A DNA stretch of 64,000 nucleotides from Spiro-02 sp034114085 (lineage in GTDB: Bacteria > Spirochaetota > Spirochaetia > Sphaerochaetales > Sphaerochaetaceae): contig JAXEWB010000006.1 in assembly GCA_034114085.1 (NCBI GenBank), forward strand, positions 8,700-72,699. The letters run 5' to 3'. Made by a program: the position numbers and the translations under genes. The notes below the pieces were generated by a model. It had not been told where the DNA came from and did not search any database. It saw nothing but the letters and a program-made list of their open reading frames with translations. How positions within the stretch are numbered: the stretch's first letter is position 1; every line of letters starts with the position of its first letter. Below are positions 26,859 through 35,945 of the stretch, one piece after another.

Positions 26859-28475
26859 ATGAAATTAAAGAAAGTTTTGGCTATCAGCCTCGCTGTGTTT
26901 GTTCTGGCCGCGCAGGGGTTGGCCGCCTGTACGATTTTCGCGGTCGGCAAGGATGCGACGGTGGACGGATCGACCATGACGTCGCATACCTGTGATTCCA
27001 ACGGGGATGACCTCCGGCTCTGGCTCATTCCCTCGATGGAAGCGGGCGTTCCTCGCGATGTCGTGCTTAATGGACGCAAGAACGCCGACTACTCCCAGTT
27101 CCCGGAAGTGAAGGACTACGGTACCGGCGGTCTGGTCCTGGATTCCTACACCCCTGAGAAAAACACCAACCAGTACCTGCATGCAATGTACTCCTTCGCG
27201 AACGACAAGGGCTTGGCGATGGGAGAGTCGACTTGTAGCTACAACAGAAATACTGAGCATGGCAAGAAGATCAAGGCTGCGTTTGATGCGGTCGAAGGCA
27301 TGTACGACTGCTATATGTTGCAGGATCTCGCGCTTGAGAACTGCTCAACCGCCAGCGAAGCCGTCGATTTCATGGGCAAGATGATTGAAGAATACGGATG
27401 GAACGGCTATGCGGAATGCATCAACATCTGTGATGGAAACGAAGCTTGGGTGTTCGAAGCCTACGGCGGTAACGTCTGGGCCGCGGTCAGAGTCCCTGAC
27501 AACGCGGTATTTGTGGCTGCTAACCGCTGCCGGATCATCTCCCTTGTTGAAAACGACCCCGCGAACTGCCGCTACAGCGCCAATATCAAATCCTTCGCGC
27601 TTGAGAACGGCCTGTGGGATGGCAAGAGCGACTTCGAGCCATGCAACGTCTATGTTCTGAACAAGGAAAACAACTTCGGCTGCACCTTGAGGGAATGGCG
27701 GGCCATTACGCTGCTCGATCCCAGCCTCAATCTTGTTTCTCCCGTCGAAGGCGGCGATCCTGACGACTATCCGATGTTCGTGGTTCCCGCTGAAAAGGTG
27801 TCCGTCGCGACGATCCATCGCATCTGTTCCGATTATTATGCCGGAACCGACTACGATTGCTCCAGGACCGTCGAGTCTGGGCCGTTCGGCAATGTGCTGA
27901 GCAACAGGAATGTCTACAGGCCTATCAACATGTTCCGTTGCACTTATATCCAGATCGCCAACGTCAAGGCTTGGCTACCGGAAGAAGCCCGCTGTCTGGT
28001 CTGGTTTGGCTGGGGTGCTCCCAGTACGACCTACCTTACTCCCGTGTTTGCTTCCCAGACTGAGCTCGCTCCGCATTTCGGCCGTGGTATCAGGAATGTG
28101 CTTGACAAGGAGTCCGGTTGGTGGAACCAGTCCCATGTCCAGCAGCTGACACAGATCAACTATGCGTCCGCGATTGAAGATCTCCGCGCCGTCCGCGACC
28201 CGAAGATGGAAAAAATCTACAGACAGGTCAACGCCGTCCAGAATCTGGCCGCGTCGATGATCAATGTCGGCATGAAGGAAGAGGCCGTTGAGTACCTGAC
28301 CACGTATGCGAACACTGTCGCGACCGACTGGTTCGAGACCTACGCGGAGCTTGGCGACATGCTTGAGGCCAAGTATATGAACGGCAACGTCAACATGAAG
28401 GTGCCCAAGGCTCCCGCATGGTGGACGAATATCGTCAACGAGAATCTCGGTGACAAACTGAGACCGATCGAGTAG
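26859..28475 (+). CDS. Secreted C69-family Ntn dipeptidase 2 (tandem paralogue)
   Basis: 538 residues, closely similar throughout to the preceding gene (shared CTIFAVGK, TVDGSTMTSHTCDS, YAECINICDGNEAWVFEAYGG), so the pair is a tandem duplication that has diverged. The signal peptide ends at Ala-Ala before catalytic Cys24. AAAGGAAAGGAG precedes the ATG. Codon choice is more GC-rich than in copy 1 in several matched segments, showing the duplication is not recent. The two enzymes may differ in dipeptide preference. It is the last gene before the pgsB hairpin. Confidence 0.88.
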   Translation: MKLKKVLAISLAVFVLAAQGLAACTIFAVGKDATVDGSTMTSHTCDSNGDDLRLWLIPSMEAGVPRDVVLNGRKNADYSQFPEVKDYGTGGLVLDSYTPEKNTNQYLHAMYSFANDKGLAMGESTCSYNRNTEHGKKIKAAFDAVEGMYDCYMLQDLALENCSTASEAVDFMGKMIEEYGWNGYAECINICDGNEAWVFEAYGGNVWAAVRVPDNAVFVAANRCRIISLVENDPANCRYSANIKSFALENGLWDGKSDFEPCNVYVLNKENNFGCTLREWRAITLLDPSLNLVSPVEGGDPDDYPMFVVPAEKVSVATIHRICSDYYAGTDYDCSRTVESGPFGNVLSNRNVYRPINMFRCTYIQIANVKAWLPEEARCLVWFGWGAPSTTYLTPVFASQTELAPHFGRGIRNVLDKESGWWNQSHVQQLTQINYASAIEDLRAVRDPKMEKIYRQVNAVQNLAASMINVGMKEEAVEYLTTYANTVATDWFETYAELGDMLEAKYMNGNVNMKVPKAPAWWTNIVNENLGDKLRPIE

Positions 28476-28501
28476 GCTATATTGTATAACAACCGATAAA
28501 G

Positions 28502-28530
28502 ACATGATCCATCCTCAAGGGTGGATCATG
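28502..28530 (+). promoter_or_regulatory. Hairpin covering the pgsB ribosome site and start codon
   Basis: CATGATCCATCC, a TCAA loop and GGGTGGATCATG pair over 12 bases with one mismatch. The right arm contains the AAGGGTGG ribosome site and the pgsB ATG itself. With no T run after it, translational control of pgsB fits better than termination. Confidence 0.6.
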
Positions 28531-29652
28531 TTTCGTATCAAAGGTGGAATTTTGATTCTTGTCAGCGTTTGCGTCGCGCTTCTGTTGGCCGCAGGTCTGT
28601 TGGAAAACTATTTCCATCAGAGAAATCTTAAAAAAATACCTGTCAGAATACTCGTCAACGGTACTCGTGGCAAAACGAGCGTCTGCCGTCTGGTCGTCGC
28701 CACCCTGAACCGTCATGGAATCAGGACCATGGGGCGGACGACGGGGTCAGAAGCCGCGATCCTCGCCCCGGACGGGGGTGTGGAGCCGTTCGTCCGCCGC
28801 ACCGCCGCGAGAATCACTGAAATGATTCCGTTCGTCCGCCGGTGCGCCAGGGCCGAGGTCCGTTGCATGGTCGTCGAATGCATGGCGTTGGGCGCCGAGA
28901 ATCAGAGGACGATGGCCCGCATGCTGGTTCGTCCGACCCATGTGGCGATTACAAATTCTTATGTAGACCATATCGTTGAGATAGGCTCGACGACCGAAGA
29001 AACTGCATGGACGCTCTCGCAGTCCGTTCCCACGGGATGTGAACTGTTCGCTACGGAAGACTATTATCAGAATTTGGATTGTGCTTTCCATAAAGTGGAG
29101 GTATCAGCATACGGCACGCAAGAGAGCAATATTCCCATGCACGATTCAAATGTCAGTCTGGCGGTCGCCCTGTGCGAATCTTTGGGCGTTAACGAAAAAG
29201 ATGTGCTTTCGTCAATTCCCGATGTCGTTCCAGATATCGGCCTTCACACTGCCTTTGCGGGACGGAACGGTGCCATTTTCCATCCGGATTTCGCAATCAA
29301 TGATCTGCATTGCATGGAGGGGGCTGTACTCGCCTCAGCGTCGGGGACGAAAAGGCTTGCGCTCGTCTACAACAACAGGGCGGACAGGGAGTACCGGCTT
29401 CCACTGATGCTTCAAGTCCTGAAAAGGCATGGCGGGCTGGTCTCCTGTGTTTATTGCATTGGAGATTATCCCCGAAAAGTCGCTTCGTACTTCGCAAAGA
29501 AAAGCGGAGTTGAAACGATTGTCTGCTCCATAGCTGAACTGTACGAATCAATCAACAGGCTTGATGAAAACAACGTGTTCCTTGGACTTGGGAATATAAA
29601 AGGCGCTGGGGAGTGTCTCGTAAGACTTTTCATGGCGAAAGGAGAGGAGTGA
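28528..29652 (+). CDS. pgsB: Poly-gamma-glutamate synthase subunit PgsB/CapB
   Basis: PgsB is the Mur-ligase-like, ATP-dependent amide ligase that adds glutamate to the gamma-carboxyl of the growing chain. The 374-residue protein has a membrane anchor (GGILILVSVCVALLLAAGLL) and then the ATP site NGTRGKTS at residues 44-51, a conserved ECMAL segment and ITNSYVDHIVEIGSTTEETA, all diagnostic of PgsB/CapB. The ATG at 28528 has AAGGGTGG upstream; an earlier ATG at 28504 lies in the hairpin's left arm. It is followed by pgsC after three bases. Length fits single-chain CapB proteins. Confidence 0.93.
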   Translation: MFRIKGGILILVSVCVALLLAAGLLENYFHQRNLKKIPVRILVNGTRGKTSVCRLVVATLNRHGIRTMGRTTGSEAAILAPDGGVEPFVRRTAARITEMIPFVRRCARAEVRCMVVECMALGAENQRTMARMLVRPTHVAITNSYVDHIVEIGSTTEETAWTLSQSVPTGCELFATEDYYQNLDCAFHKVEVSAYGTQESNIPMHDSNVSLAVALCESLGVNEKDVLSSIPDVVPDIGLHTAFAGRNGAIFHPDFAINDLHCMEGAVLASASGTKRLALVYNNRADREYRLPLMLQVLKRHGGLVSCVYCIGDYPRKVASYFAKKSGVETIVCSIAELYESINRLDENNVFLGLGNIKGAGECLVRLFMAKGEE

Positions 29653-29655
29653 ACA

Positions 29656-30087
29656 ATGCTTCATTCAGCCGTGGCTATCAGTATATTGCTGGGTTTCCTG
29701 AGTACGGAATTCCTTGGGATCCTGTCTGGAGGCTTGGTCAGCGCAGGATATCTCGCATTCTATCTTGAACAGCCATTCAGGATCCTTTCCACAGTCCTGC
29801 TGTCCGTAGCCACCTGTGGCTTGGTCAAGCTCCTCCAGCGGAAAATCATACTTTTTGGACGAAGGCGATTCATGTTGACCGTGCTTCTGTGCATGGTGCT
29901 TGCTTTCATAGTTGAGAAATGTTTTTTCTTTTTTACCGACATCAACCAGGACATGAGGATCATTGGTTACATCGTTCCTGGTCTTATCGCGAACGACATG
30001 GAGAAACAGGGAGTTGTGAAAACCCTCCTGATGACGTTGCTCATCGCCGCGATTATCTGGCTGATCATGCATTCTGGAGCCATTTGA
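29656..30087 (+). CDS. pgsC: Poly-gamma-glutamate synthase membrane subunit PgsC/CapC
   Basis: A 143-residue integral membrane protein with four or five spans and the family signature GYIVPGLIANDMEKQGV at about residues 105-121. PgsC forms the membrane part of the synthase with PgsB and probably takes part in chain export. The gene is tightly coupled: three bases after pgsB, one base before pgsW. Confidence 0.93.
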   Translation: MLHSAVAISILLGFLSTEFLGILSGGLVSAGYLAFYLEQPFRILSTVLLSVATCGLVKLLQRKIILFGRRRFMLTVLLCMVLAFIVEKCFFFFTDINQDMRIIGYIVPGLIANDMEKQGVVKTLLMTLLIAAIIWLIMHSGAI

Positions 30088-30088
30088 C

Positions 30089-31180
30089 ATGAAGAAGCCT
30101 GAAAAAATTCAACTGAAATATCTTGTGGTCGCATTGGCGGTCTGCCTTCTCGGCATTTCAATCAGCCTGCTCACCAGCAGAATTGAGGAAAGCCGATACG
30201 CCGAACTTCAGTTCGCCGCGGCGATGCGGATGAAAAACGCCGAAGCCTATCTCAAAGAGGTCATTCTGGACCTAGGAATCGCCATTGAGCCGGAGGATTT
30301 GAACCAGACGGGGCTTCTCGGTCCTGAATTTACCGAGCTGACTTCGACTCCCGGTAGCGTCGATGCAAAACGTACCTCCTTGAACCCGAATTTTGCGGCG
30401 GCGATGATTCGCTATTTCAAGGAAGCCGGACTGAAGAGCGGCGACACGGTCGCCATCGGATCCAGCGGGTCTTTTCCTGGGTTGTTGATCGCCGCGGTTA
30501 CGGCGGCCACTGAAATGAATCTGAATACACGGGTCATCGCGTCCTGCGGCTCGTCGATGCACGGCGCCACGCGACCCGGTTTCTGTATCTTTGACGTTTT
30601 GAAGCATCTCAAAGAGGGCGGTTTCGCCGATTTTGAACTGCTGGCGGTTTCGCCCGGCGGTGCGAATGACCAAGGGGGGAGCGTCCTTGAGGATATCCTG
30701 TACTTCGGAACGAAGGAACTGGCGTTTGAATTGTGTGAACGAACAGGCGTGGAAATCCTCGATTATGACGATATCGCTAAAAATATTCAGCGCAGGCTGG
30801 AACTCTATGGAGATGACATCGGCCTGTTCATCAATATCGGCGGGGCGAGTCCCAATTGCGGAACTAGTTCCTATACGCTCAATTTTCCTCAGGGTCTGGT
30901 CCTTGACCCGCCTCCGATTCCCACTACACCATATCGTGGCCTGAGTTATGAATTCGCAGCGCGGGGCATTCCCGTGTTGAACTTGCTTAACGTCCGGCTG
31001 CTCGCTCAGGAGAACGGTATCGCCTATGACCCCATCCCGATGGAAGAACCGGGCGCTGGCGGGGCGTATACGGTGGTGGAATACAATCAGGGCATTGTCG
31101 TCGCTACCATGGGAATTTGTGTGGCCGTCCTGATACTGGGGGGCGCCGCGGTCCGTTCAAAAAGAAAGAAATATGAATGA
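30089..31180 (+). CDS. pgsW: Poly-gamma-glutamate system protein PgsW
   Basis: 363 residues with membrane helices near both ends (LKYLVVALAVCLLGISISLL and GIVVATMGICVAVLILGGAAV) and a large domain between them that carries GDTVAIGSSGSFPGLLIAAV, SCGSSMHGATRPGF and NIGGASPNCGTS. These match the protein annotated as poly-gamma-glutamate system protein PgsW, which accompanies pgsB and pgsC in loci lacking the usual PgsA. The biochemical role is unknown. Its 3' end overlaps the second M14-like gene by eight bases, so all are co-translated. Confidence 0.85.
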   Translation: MKKPEKIQLKYLVVALAVCLLGISISLLTSRIEESRYAELQFAAAMRMKNAEAYLKEVILDLGIAIEPEDLNQTGLLGPEFTELTSTPGSVDAKRTSLNPNFAAAMIRYFKEAGLKSGDTVAIGSSGSFPGLLIAAVTAATEMNLNTRVIASCGSSMHGATRPGFCIFDVLKHLKEGGFADFELLAVSPGGANDQGGSVLEDILYFGTKELAFELCERTGVEILDYDDIAKNIQRRLELYGDDIGLFINIGGASPNCGTSSYTLNFPQGLVLDPPPIPTTPYRGLSYEFAARGIPVLNLLNVRLLAQENGIAYDPIPMEEPGAGGAYTVVEYNQGIVVATMGICVAVLILGGAAVRSKRKKYE

Positions 31181-32348
31181 CGGATCCACTCGGAAAATCA
31201 TCATTCTGTTGTTGACCGGTGTCATAGCCGTTCTCGCCGGAAGTGAATTCTGGGAGTTGCGGCATTACGAGGATAGTTTTGTCGCATCAAAGTGCCTGAC
31301 TGATGTGACGAGCCTTTCCGCCTACGAACCCTCCCTGCGGGGGACATGGGCTGACGCTCCTATCTATGTCTTCGATTCAGGCGTGCCGGGGGGGACGGCA
31401 TTCATCATGGGAGGCACCCATCCCAATGAATCCGCGGGTATCCTTTCCGCATACATTCTGATGGAGAACATCGAAATCAGCAAAGGGCGCGTCATCGTCC
31501 TTCCAATAGCCAATCTGAGCGCTTCTACGGCGGCATTGAATGGTTTCGGCTATCCCGCCTACTACCGGGTTGAAACGGATTGGGGAACCAGGACATACAA
31601 GATCGGAAGCCGGGCGACGAACCCTTTGGACCAGTGGCCCGATCCCCCGATATTCGTACATTATCCGTCGGGGCAGGCGTTATGCTACGAGGACAGCCGG
31701 AACCTTAACCGCAATTATCCAGGAAGGTCCGACGGCTCTCTTGTCGAGCGTATCGGCCGGGCGATCATGGTACTGCTGGATTCTGAACAGGTGGATTTTG
31801 CGTTTGACATCCATGAGGCTTCGATAACCTATCCTGTAAATGATACCTATGTGGTCCCTGATGTCGCCGCTGACATCGCCTTCCTGTCTTCCATGTCCTT
31901 GGAGGCCAGAGGAATCGATATCAGGGTGGAGCTCTCCGCCGATAGCCTGAAGGGCTATTCTCACCGCGAATGGGAAACGGTAGGGGAGGTCCTTCCGTTT
32001 CTCATCGAAGTCCCAACTCCGTTCATTGAGCGTGTCGTCGGTCCGATGACGGAGTATCTTGTGCGGTATGGGAAGGATGAGTTCTTGGTCAAGATGGCCA
32101 CCGCGGGATATGCAGCCGTTCCATATGATAAAGATGGCTATAGCTTGGAATACCGCTGTGGCTTGCAGCTGTCCGCGGCTTTGGAGGCGGTGAACATCGG
32201 CTCGATGCTGATTCCCGAAGCTTCCATCGAGGTGTTCTGGCCTGGCTTCGAGGAACTTGAAGCGACAGGAATCGGTCATTACCTCCATAACCCCCGCATC
32301 CCGGAAAATCGCGGCCGTGTCCGCCATGTCGGACCTGCCACTAGATGA
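31173..32348 (+). CDS. Membrane-anchored M14/succinylglutamate desuccinylase-like hydrolase 2
   Basis: 391 residues, paralogous to the hydrolase at 23925-25241: same N-terminal anchor, same FWELRHYEDSF, and the zinc motif in its canonical form THPNE (His83, Glu86), NLNRNYPG and FDIHEASITYPV. The first copy has CPHPYE instead. It is shorter, lacking about 45 residues in the middle and at the end. Placement as the last gene, overlapping pgsW, supports a role in releasing or trimming the gamma-glutamyl product. Confidence 0.82.
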   Translation: MNDGSTRKIIILLLTGVIAVLAGSEFWELRHYEDSFVASKCLTDVTSLSAYEPSLRGTWADAPIYVFDSGVPGGTAFIMGGTHPNESAGILSAYILMENIEISKGRVIVLPIANLSASTAALNGFGYPAYYRVETDWGTRTYKIGSRATNPLDQWPDPPIFVHYPSGQALCYEDSRNLNRNYPGRSDGSLVERIGRAIMVLLDSEQVDFAFDIHEASITYPVNDTYVVPDVAADIAFLSSMSLEARGIDIRVELSADSLKGYSHREWETVGEVLPFLIEVPTPFIERVVGPMTEYLVRYGKDEFLVKMATAGYAAVPYDKDGYSLEYRCGLQLSAALEAVNIGSMLIPEASIEVFWPGFEELEATGIGHYLHNPRIPENRGRVRHVGPATR

Positions 32349-32532
32349 AATGATATGCATGGGAGCCGCCCCCGCCCACCTTTTTGAATTCCTGCCGTTT
32401 ATCAAGAACTCTGTTTCGATGAAATTCTGTTTTTTCTCAGGGGGAATCTTGAAGCTCAAACCCTCGGAAATGAGAGGGGGGCTAAATATACTTTCATGGA
32501 AGTTCACCGCATAGCTGAACGTGCGGATATGG

Positions 32533-32578
32533 AAAGGGGCCGCCGTACGGACCTCTTGATCTGTACGACGGCTCCTTT
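32533..32578. terminator. Bidirectional terminator closing the Pgs operon
   Basis: AAAGGGGCCGCCGTACGG pairs with CTGTACGACGGCTCCTTT over 18 positions, mismatches being G-U wobbles, with a ten-base loop. It lies between the converging Pgs operon and the lipoprotein gene. The T run is short. Confidence 0.7.
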
Positions 32579-32618
32579 CTGCAAAAAATCTCTCAGTTAG
32601 GATGTTCGCACAATGGCA

Positions 32619-33011
32619 TTAGAACATCGTGTCATGAATGTAACTGTTCATTTTTTCTACGAATGCGTCGAACTGAGCCTTTGACGGCACCGAAGCCAAC
32701 TTGAACGTGATCTGCCCGGGAGCTGAGACTTCAAAGGAAGCCGCTTCAGGCAGGAAGCCCATGATGGTATCCGCGGTCTTCTGGATTTCTGCATCAGACA
32801 AGATGTCGATATAGTTGAATGTCAGTTGCCCGTCATTGATTTTGTACACGAACTTATAGCCGACATGTTCATACATCGATTCATATGGCAGGTCGTATGA
32901 TTCTGCCGTCGCTGTCTGTTGCCGGGGAGCTGTCGAGGCGCAGCCGACAAGGCAAAGAATGGTGATTGCGATTATGGCGAATAATGAAATTCTTGCAGAA
33001 AAGCGTTTCAT
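32619..33011 (-). CDS. Small lipoprotein of unknown function
   Basis: 130 residues with a lipoprotein signal (RISLFAIIAITILCLVGC, lipobox LVGC) and a mature part of mixed alpha/beta character without a family I recognise. GGAGG precedes the ATG and an extended -10 promoter lies about 50 bases upstream. It stands alone between terminator and MATE gene, so nothing is inferred about its role except location at the outer face of a membrane. Confidence 0.75.
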   Translation of the reverse strand: MKRFSARISLFAIIAITILCLVGCASTAPRQQTATAESYDLPYESMYEHVGYKFVYKINDGQLTFNYIDILSDAEIQKTADTIMGFLPEAASFEVSAPGQITFKLASVPSKAQFDAFVEKMNSYIHDTMF

Positions 33012-33060
33012 GAGGTCCTCCTAAGCGATCCAGTCGCTATGCTGATTAAAATCTGCCAAT

Positions 33061-33069
33061 AGTATACCA
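33061..33069 (-). promoter_or_regulatory. Extended -10 promoter of the lipoprotein gene
   Basis: On the minus strand TG-G-TATACT gives an extended -10 element about 50 bases before the lipoprotein ATG. No good -35 hexamer is seen. The rest of 33012-33318 is AT-rich and holds nothing else I can support. Confidence 0.5.
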
Positions 33070-33318
33070 GATAATTAGGAAATATGGGAAAAATTCTTAT
33101 CCAAAATTATGATTTCTTCAAAAAAAGAATTGATAACTTAATTATTCATAAGCAAACGTTGCAATATGTTTCATGTGCTTCCTATGAGGAATCGATTTGT
33201 TTCAGCGTCTTCCGCCTTGTGTCGACGGCATGTTCTTTTTATTGTTCTTCATATGATGATAAATGCATTTCCGCTAATGCCCGCCCCTCGGTGTTCTAGA
33301 CGGTTACAATTCTCAGAA

Positions 33319-34692
33319 CTAGATTTCCAGCCCTTGTAGCTCTCGCCTTCGCAGTATCCTGGGAAGTTGCGTCCACATTACGAAGGAGGACAAGAGCCCC
33401 GCGGTCACGTCGCATATCGGCTCTGCGAGGAACGCCGCCGCGGCTCCGAACAACGGTGGCAGCAGAATCGTTCCGAGGAAAAACATGCATTTCCTGAATA
33501 ATGACAGGGGAAGCGAGAATTTGACTTGTGCCAAAGCCGTCAGACAGTCCACGTTGCAGTATTGAAAGGACAAAGGGATGATCATCAATTCAAATATATG
33601 CATGTACCGTATCGTCAATTCCTGGATTTCTGGATCGGAAGTAAACAGTTGTACAAACAGTGGGGCACCCGTAAACGTGAAAATGAACATCAGAATCGCA
33701 TAGGCGGTGGTACTGGTCTGAACGCACAGGATTCCTTTTTTTACACGTTCCAGATTGCCCGCCCCATAGTTGAAGCTGATCATTCCTTGGCATCCCCCGG
33801 TGATTCCCCCCATTGGGTTCATGACAAGCAAGTGATAGCTTTGTATGATGGTCGAGCAGGTAATCAGTATATCCCCTGTTTTTTGACCTCCATAACGCTG
33901 GAGCATGGCGTTGAGGACGATCATCACGACACTATCGGTGGCGATAATGAGAAATGGAGAAAGCCCAAACTTGACGATCCTTGCTATCACCGATTTTCTG
34001 GCTTTCCTGATTCTGAGCCGTATCTGCGTATTGGCTGAAAGCAATACACCGATAGTAACCGCCGCTGAGGCGATTTGGGAGATGACGGTAGCGATGGCCG
34101 CGCCCTTTACTCCTAGACCGAAAGCGAAAATGAAGATAGGGTCTAGAATGATGTTCATTATCGATCCGATAAGGACTGATAACATTCCTTTCTCGGATTG
34201 ACCCTGATTAACTACATAGCTATTCAATCCCGTGGACAGCAATGCGAACGGAGTACCGACGATATAGTAGGCAAGGTATTCATCAGCATATGGCAATGTG
34301 GAGAACGACGCCCCGAACGCGACGAGAAGCGACGCCCTCAGAAAAAAGAACAACGGCGTCAGTATTGCGGAAAAAGCGATGAGCAGCCAGAATGCGGTCG
34401 CCAATATCCCTTCCGCTTTCCCATGCTCCCCGTGTCCCTCCCGCATGGCCATCAACGGGGCTCCGCCCATTCCTATCAGAACCGCGAAGGAGGATACCAG
34501 CGTTGTAATTGGCGCCGCTATTCCGACACCCGCGAGCGCGATGCCCCCATAACCCGCGATATGCCCGATGAACATTCTGTCAACGATGGCGTACAATACG
34601 TTCACCGCTTGGGCGAGCGCCGTAGGAATCGCGAGACGGAGCGTCAGATACCATAGTCCGTCTTGACCAAGCGCATAGTTCTTGTTCCTCAT
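33319..34692 (-). CDS. MATE-family multidrug/metabolite exporter 1
   Basis: 457 residues and about 12 membrane spans in two homologous halves. The N-terminal ALGQDGLWYLTLRLAIPTALAQAVNVLYAIVDRMFIGHIAG matches the conserved start of NorM/DinF-type MATE carriers, which export cationic drugs or metabolites in exchange for Na+ or H+. GGGGATG six bases before ATG 34692 fixes the start. It is transcribed away from the FemAB-like gene; the two starts are only about 180 bases apart, so they share a control region. Substrate unknown. Confidence 0.88.
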   Translation of the reverse strand: MRNKNYALGQDGLWYLTLRLAIPTALAQAVNVLYAIVDRMFIGHIAGYGGIALAGVGIAAPITTLVSSFAVLIGMGGAPLMAMREGHGEHGKAEGILATAFWLLIAFSAILTPLFFFLRASLLVAFGASFSTLPYADEYLAYYIVGTPFALLSTGLNSYVVNQGQSEKGMLSVLIGSIMNIILDPIFIFAFGLGVKGAAIATVISQIASAAVTIGVLLSANTQIRLRIRKARKSVIARIVKFGLSPFLIIATDSVVMIVLNAMLQRYGGQKTGDILITCSTIIQSYHLLVMNPMGGITGGCQGMISFNYGAGNLERVKKGILCVQTSTTAYAILMFIFTFTGAPLFVQLFTSDPEIQELTIRYMHIFELMIIPLSFQYCNVDCLTALAQVKFSLPLSLFRKCMFFLGTILLPPLFGAAAAFLAEPICDVTAGLLSSFVMWTQLPRILRRRELQGLEI

Positions 34693-34874
34693 TTCATCCC
34701 CAGTATATGCATAACCTGATGACGACACAATATCGAACGGCGACCCGTCTTCTTGAATATGGGATGTCCGTCAACATGCCGATATTTGCCGTTTGCATTC
34801 GCTTGGGAGCTTTGATGGAATCATGCGCCATAGTAGTTGCCCCTTTTCGTTTTCATTGCTATGGTGGGAATATT

Positions 34875-35945
34875 ATGTATTTACGCATCGAAAAGAAAGA
34901 CACCAGCGATTTGTTTTCCACCCCGTTGTTGCAACAGACGGCTTTCTGGTCTTCTGTAAAGACGACCTTGGGCTTTCAGCCCGTAGCGTTCGACATCGCT
35001 GTCCGGGAAAAGGAATTGCTGCGTCAGAAGCCTTCTTCCGCCTTCATTCTGGACGACGTCCTCGTTCTGACACGAAAGATAAACAGGTACGAATCCATTG
35101 CATATGTCCCCTATGGCCCGTTGCTTTCTCCCGGTGAAGGTGAGGAAGGAAACTTCATCGAGTCCCTTTCCGAAGAACTGAGGGGGAAGCTTCCCCGGGA
35201 TTGTATTCTCATCAGGTACGATTTGCCGTGGTTTTCTGACTGGACCGAGGATACGAGCGCGGATATGCGGGAACTACGGCTCAACTGGGGGACGGTGAAC
35301 CACAATATCCGGGCTTCCCGTTCTGCACAGTTACCGACCCACACGACGTTCGTCAGCCTTGACGGGACGCAGGATGAAATTCTTTCCCGAATGAAGCCCA
35401 AGACCAGATACAACATCCGTCTTGCGCAGCGAAAAGGCGTCCAGATCTCACGGGGCACGGAGCGCAACCTTCCCGTTTTCCTCTCCCTGTATCATGAGAC
35501 GGCTAGGCGGAACGGTATTCTTGAACACAGGAAAGAAGCGTTCGAGGCTTTGTTCCGATCCCAGGAACAAGACGCCCAGTTTGAATTGCTCATCGCCACA
35601 TTGGACGGAGAACCCCTTTCCGCGATGTTTCTGACGTTGAGCGAGAACCGCGCTACCTATCTCTACGGCGCGTCCTCCGACAGGCAACGGGATTCGATGT
35701 CAACTTATGCGTTGCAATTTGCCGCCATGCTCAGGGCCAAGGAACTTGGCGCCGACGTCTACGATCTGTTTGGCATAGCTCCGCCAGATGAAAAAAGCCA
35801 TCCGCTCTCAGGGCTGTCGCGTTTTAAGCTCGGTTTCGGAGGAGAGTGCGTCGAACGGATGGGCTGTTGGGATTATCCGCTTGACAAAGAGAAGAGCGAA
35901 AACTTTTTCATAGAAGAGGCGACTTGGCGGGGATATCACAATTAG
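34875..35945 (+). CDS. FemAB/lipid II aminoacyltransferase-like (GNAT fold) protein
   Basis: 356 residues with the double-GNAT architecture of FemABX proteins: an N-terminal part LLQQTAFWSSVKTTLGFQP, a middle SRMKPKTRYNIRLAQRKGV (the conserved K-x-R-x-N-I-R motif) and C-terminal YLYGASSDRQRDSMSTYALQFAAMLRAKELGADVYDLFGI. FemX-type enzymes add an amino acid from aminoacyl-tRNA to the peptidoglycan stem, usually at Lys or ornithine. Spirochaetes use ornithine there, so a bridge or side-chain role is reasonable. GGTGGG precedes ATG 34875. Confidence 0.83.
   Translation: MYLRIEKKDTSDLFSTPLLQQTAFWSSVKTTLGFQPVAFDIAVREKELLRQKPSSAFILDDVLVLTRKINRYESIAYVPYGPLLSPGEGEEGNFIESLSEELRGKLPRDCILIRYDLPWFSDWTEDTSADMRELRLNWGTVNHNIRASRSAQLPTHTTFVSLDGTQDEILSRMKPKTRYNIRLAQRKGVQISRGTERNLPVFLSLYHETARRNGILEHRKEAFEALFRSQEQDAQFELLIATLDGEPLSAMFLTLSENRATYLYGASSDRQRDSMSTYALQFAAMLRAKELGADVYDLFGIAPPDEKSHPLSGLSRFKLGFGGECVERMGCWDYPLDKEKSENFFIEEATWRGYHN

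Noticed and set aside
25613..27079. 488-codon minus-strand frame
   Set aside because: Spans both C69 genes on the opposite strand; long only because of the biased codons of the true genes.
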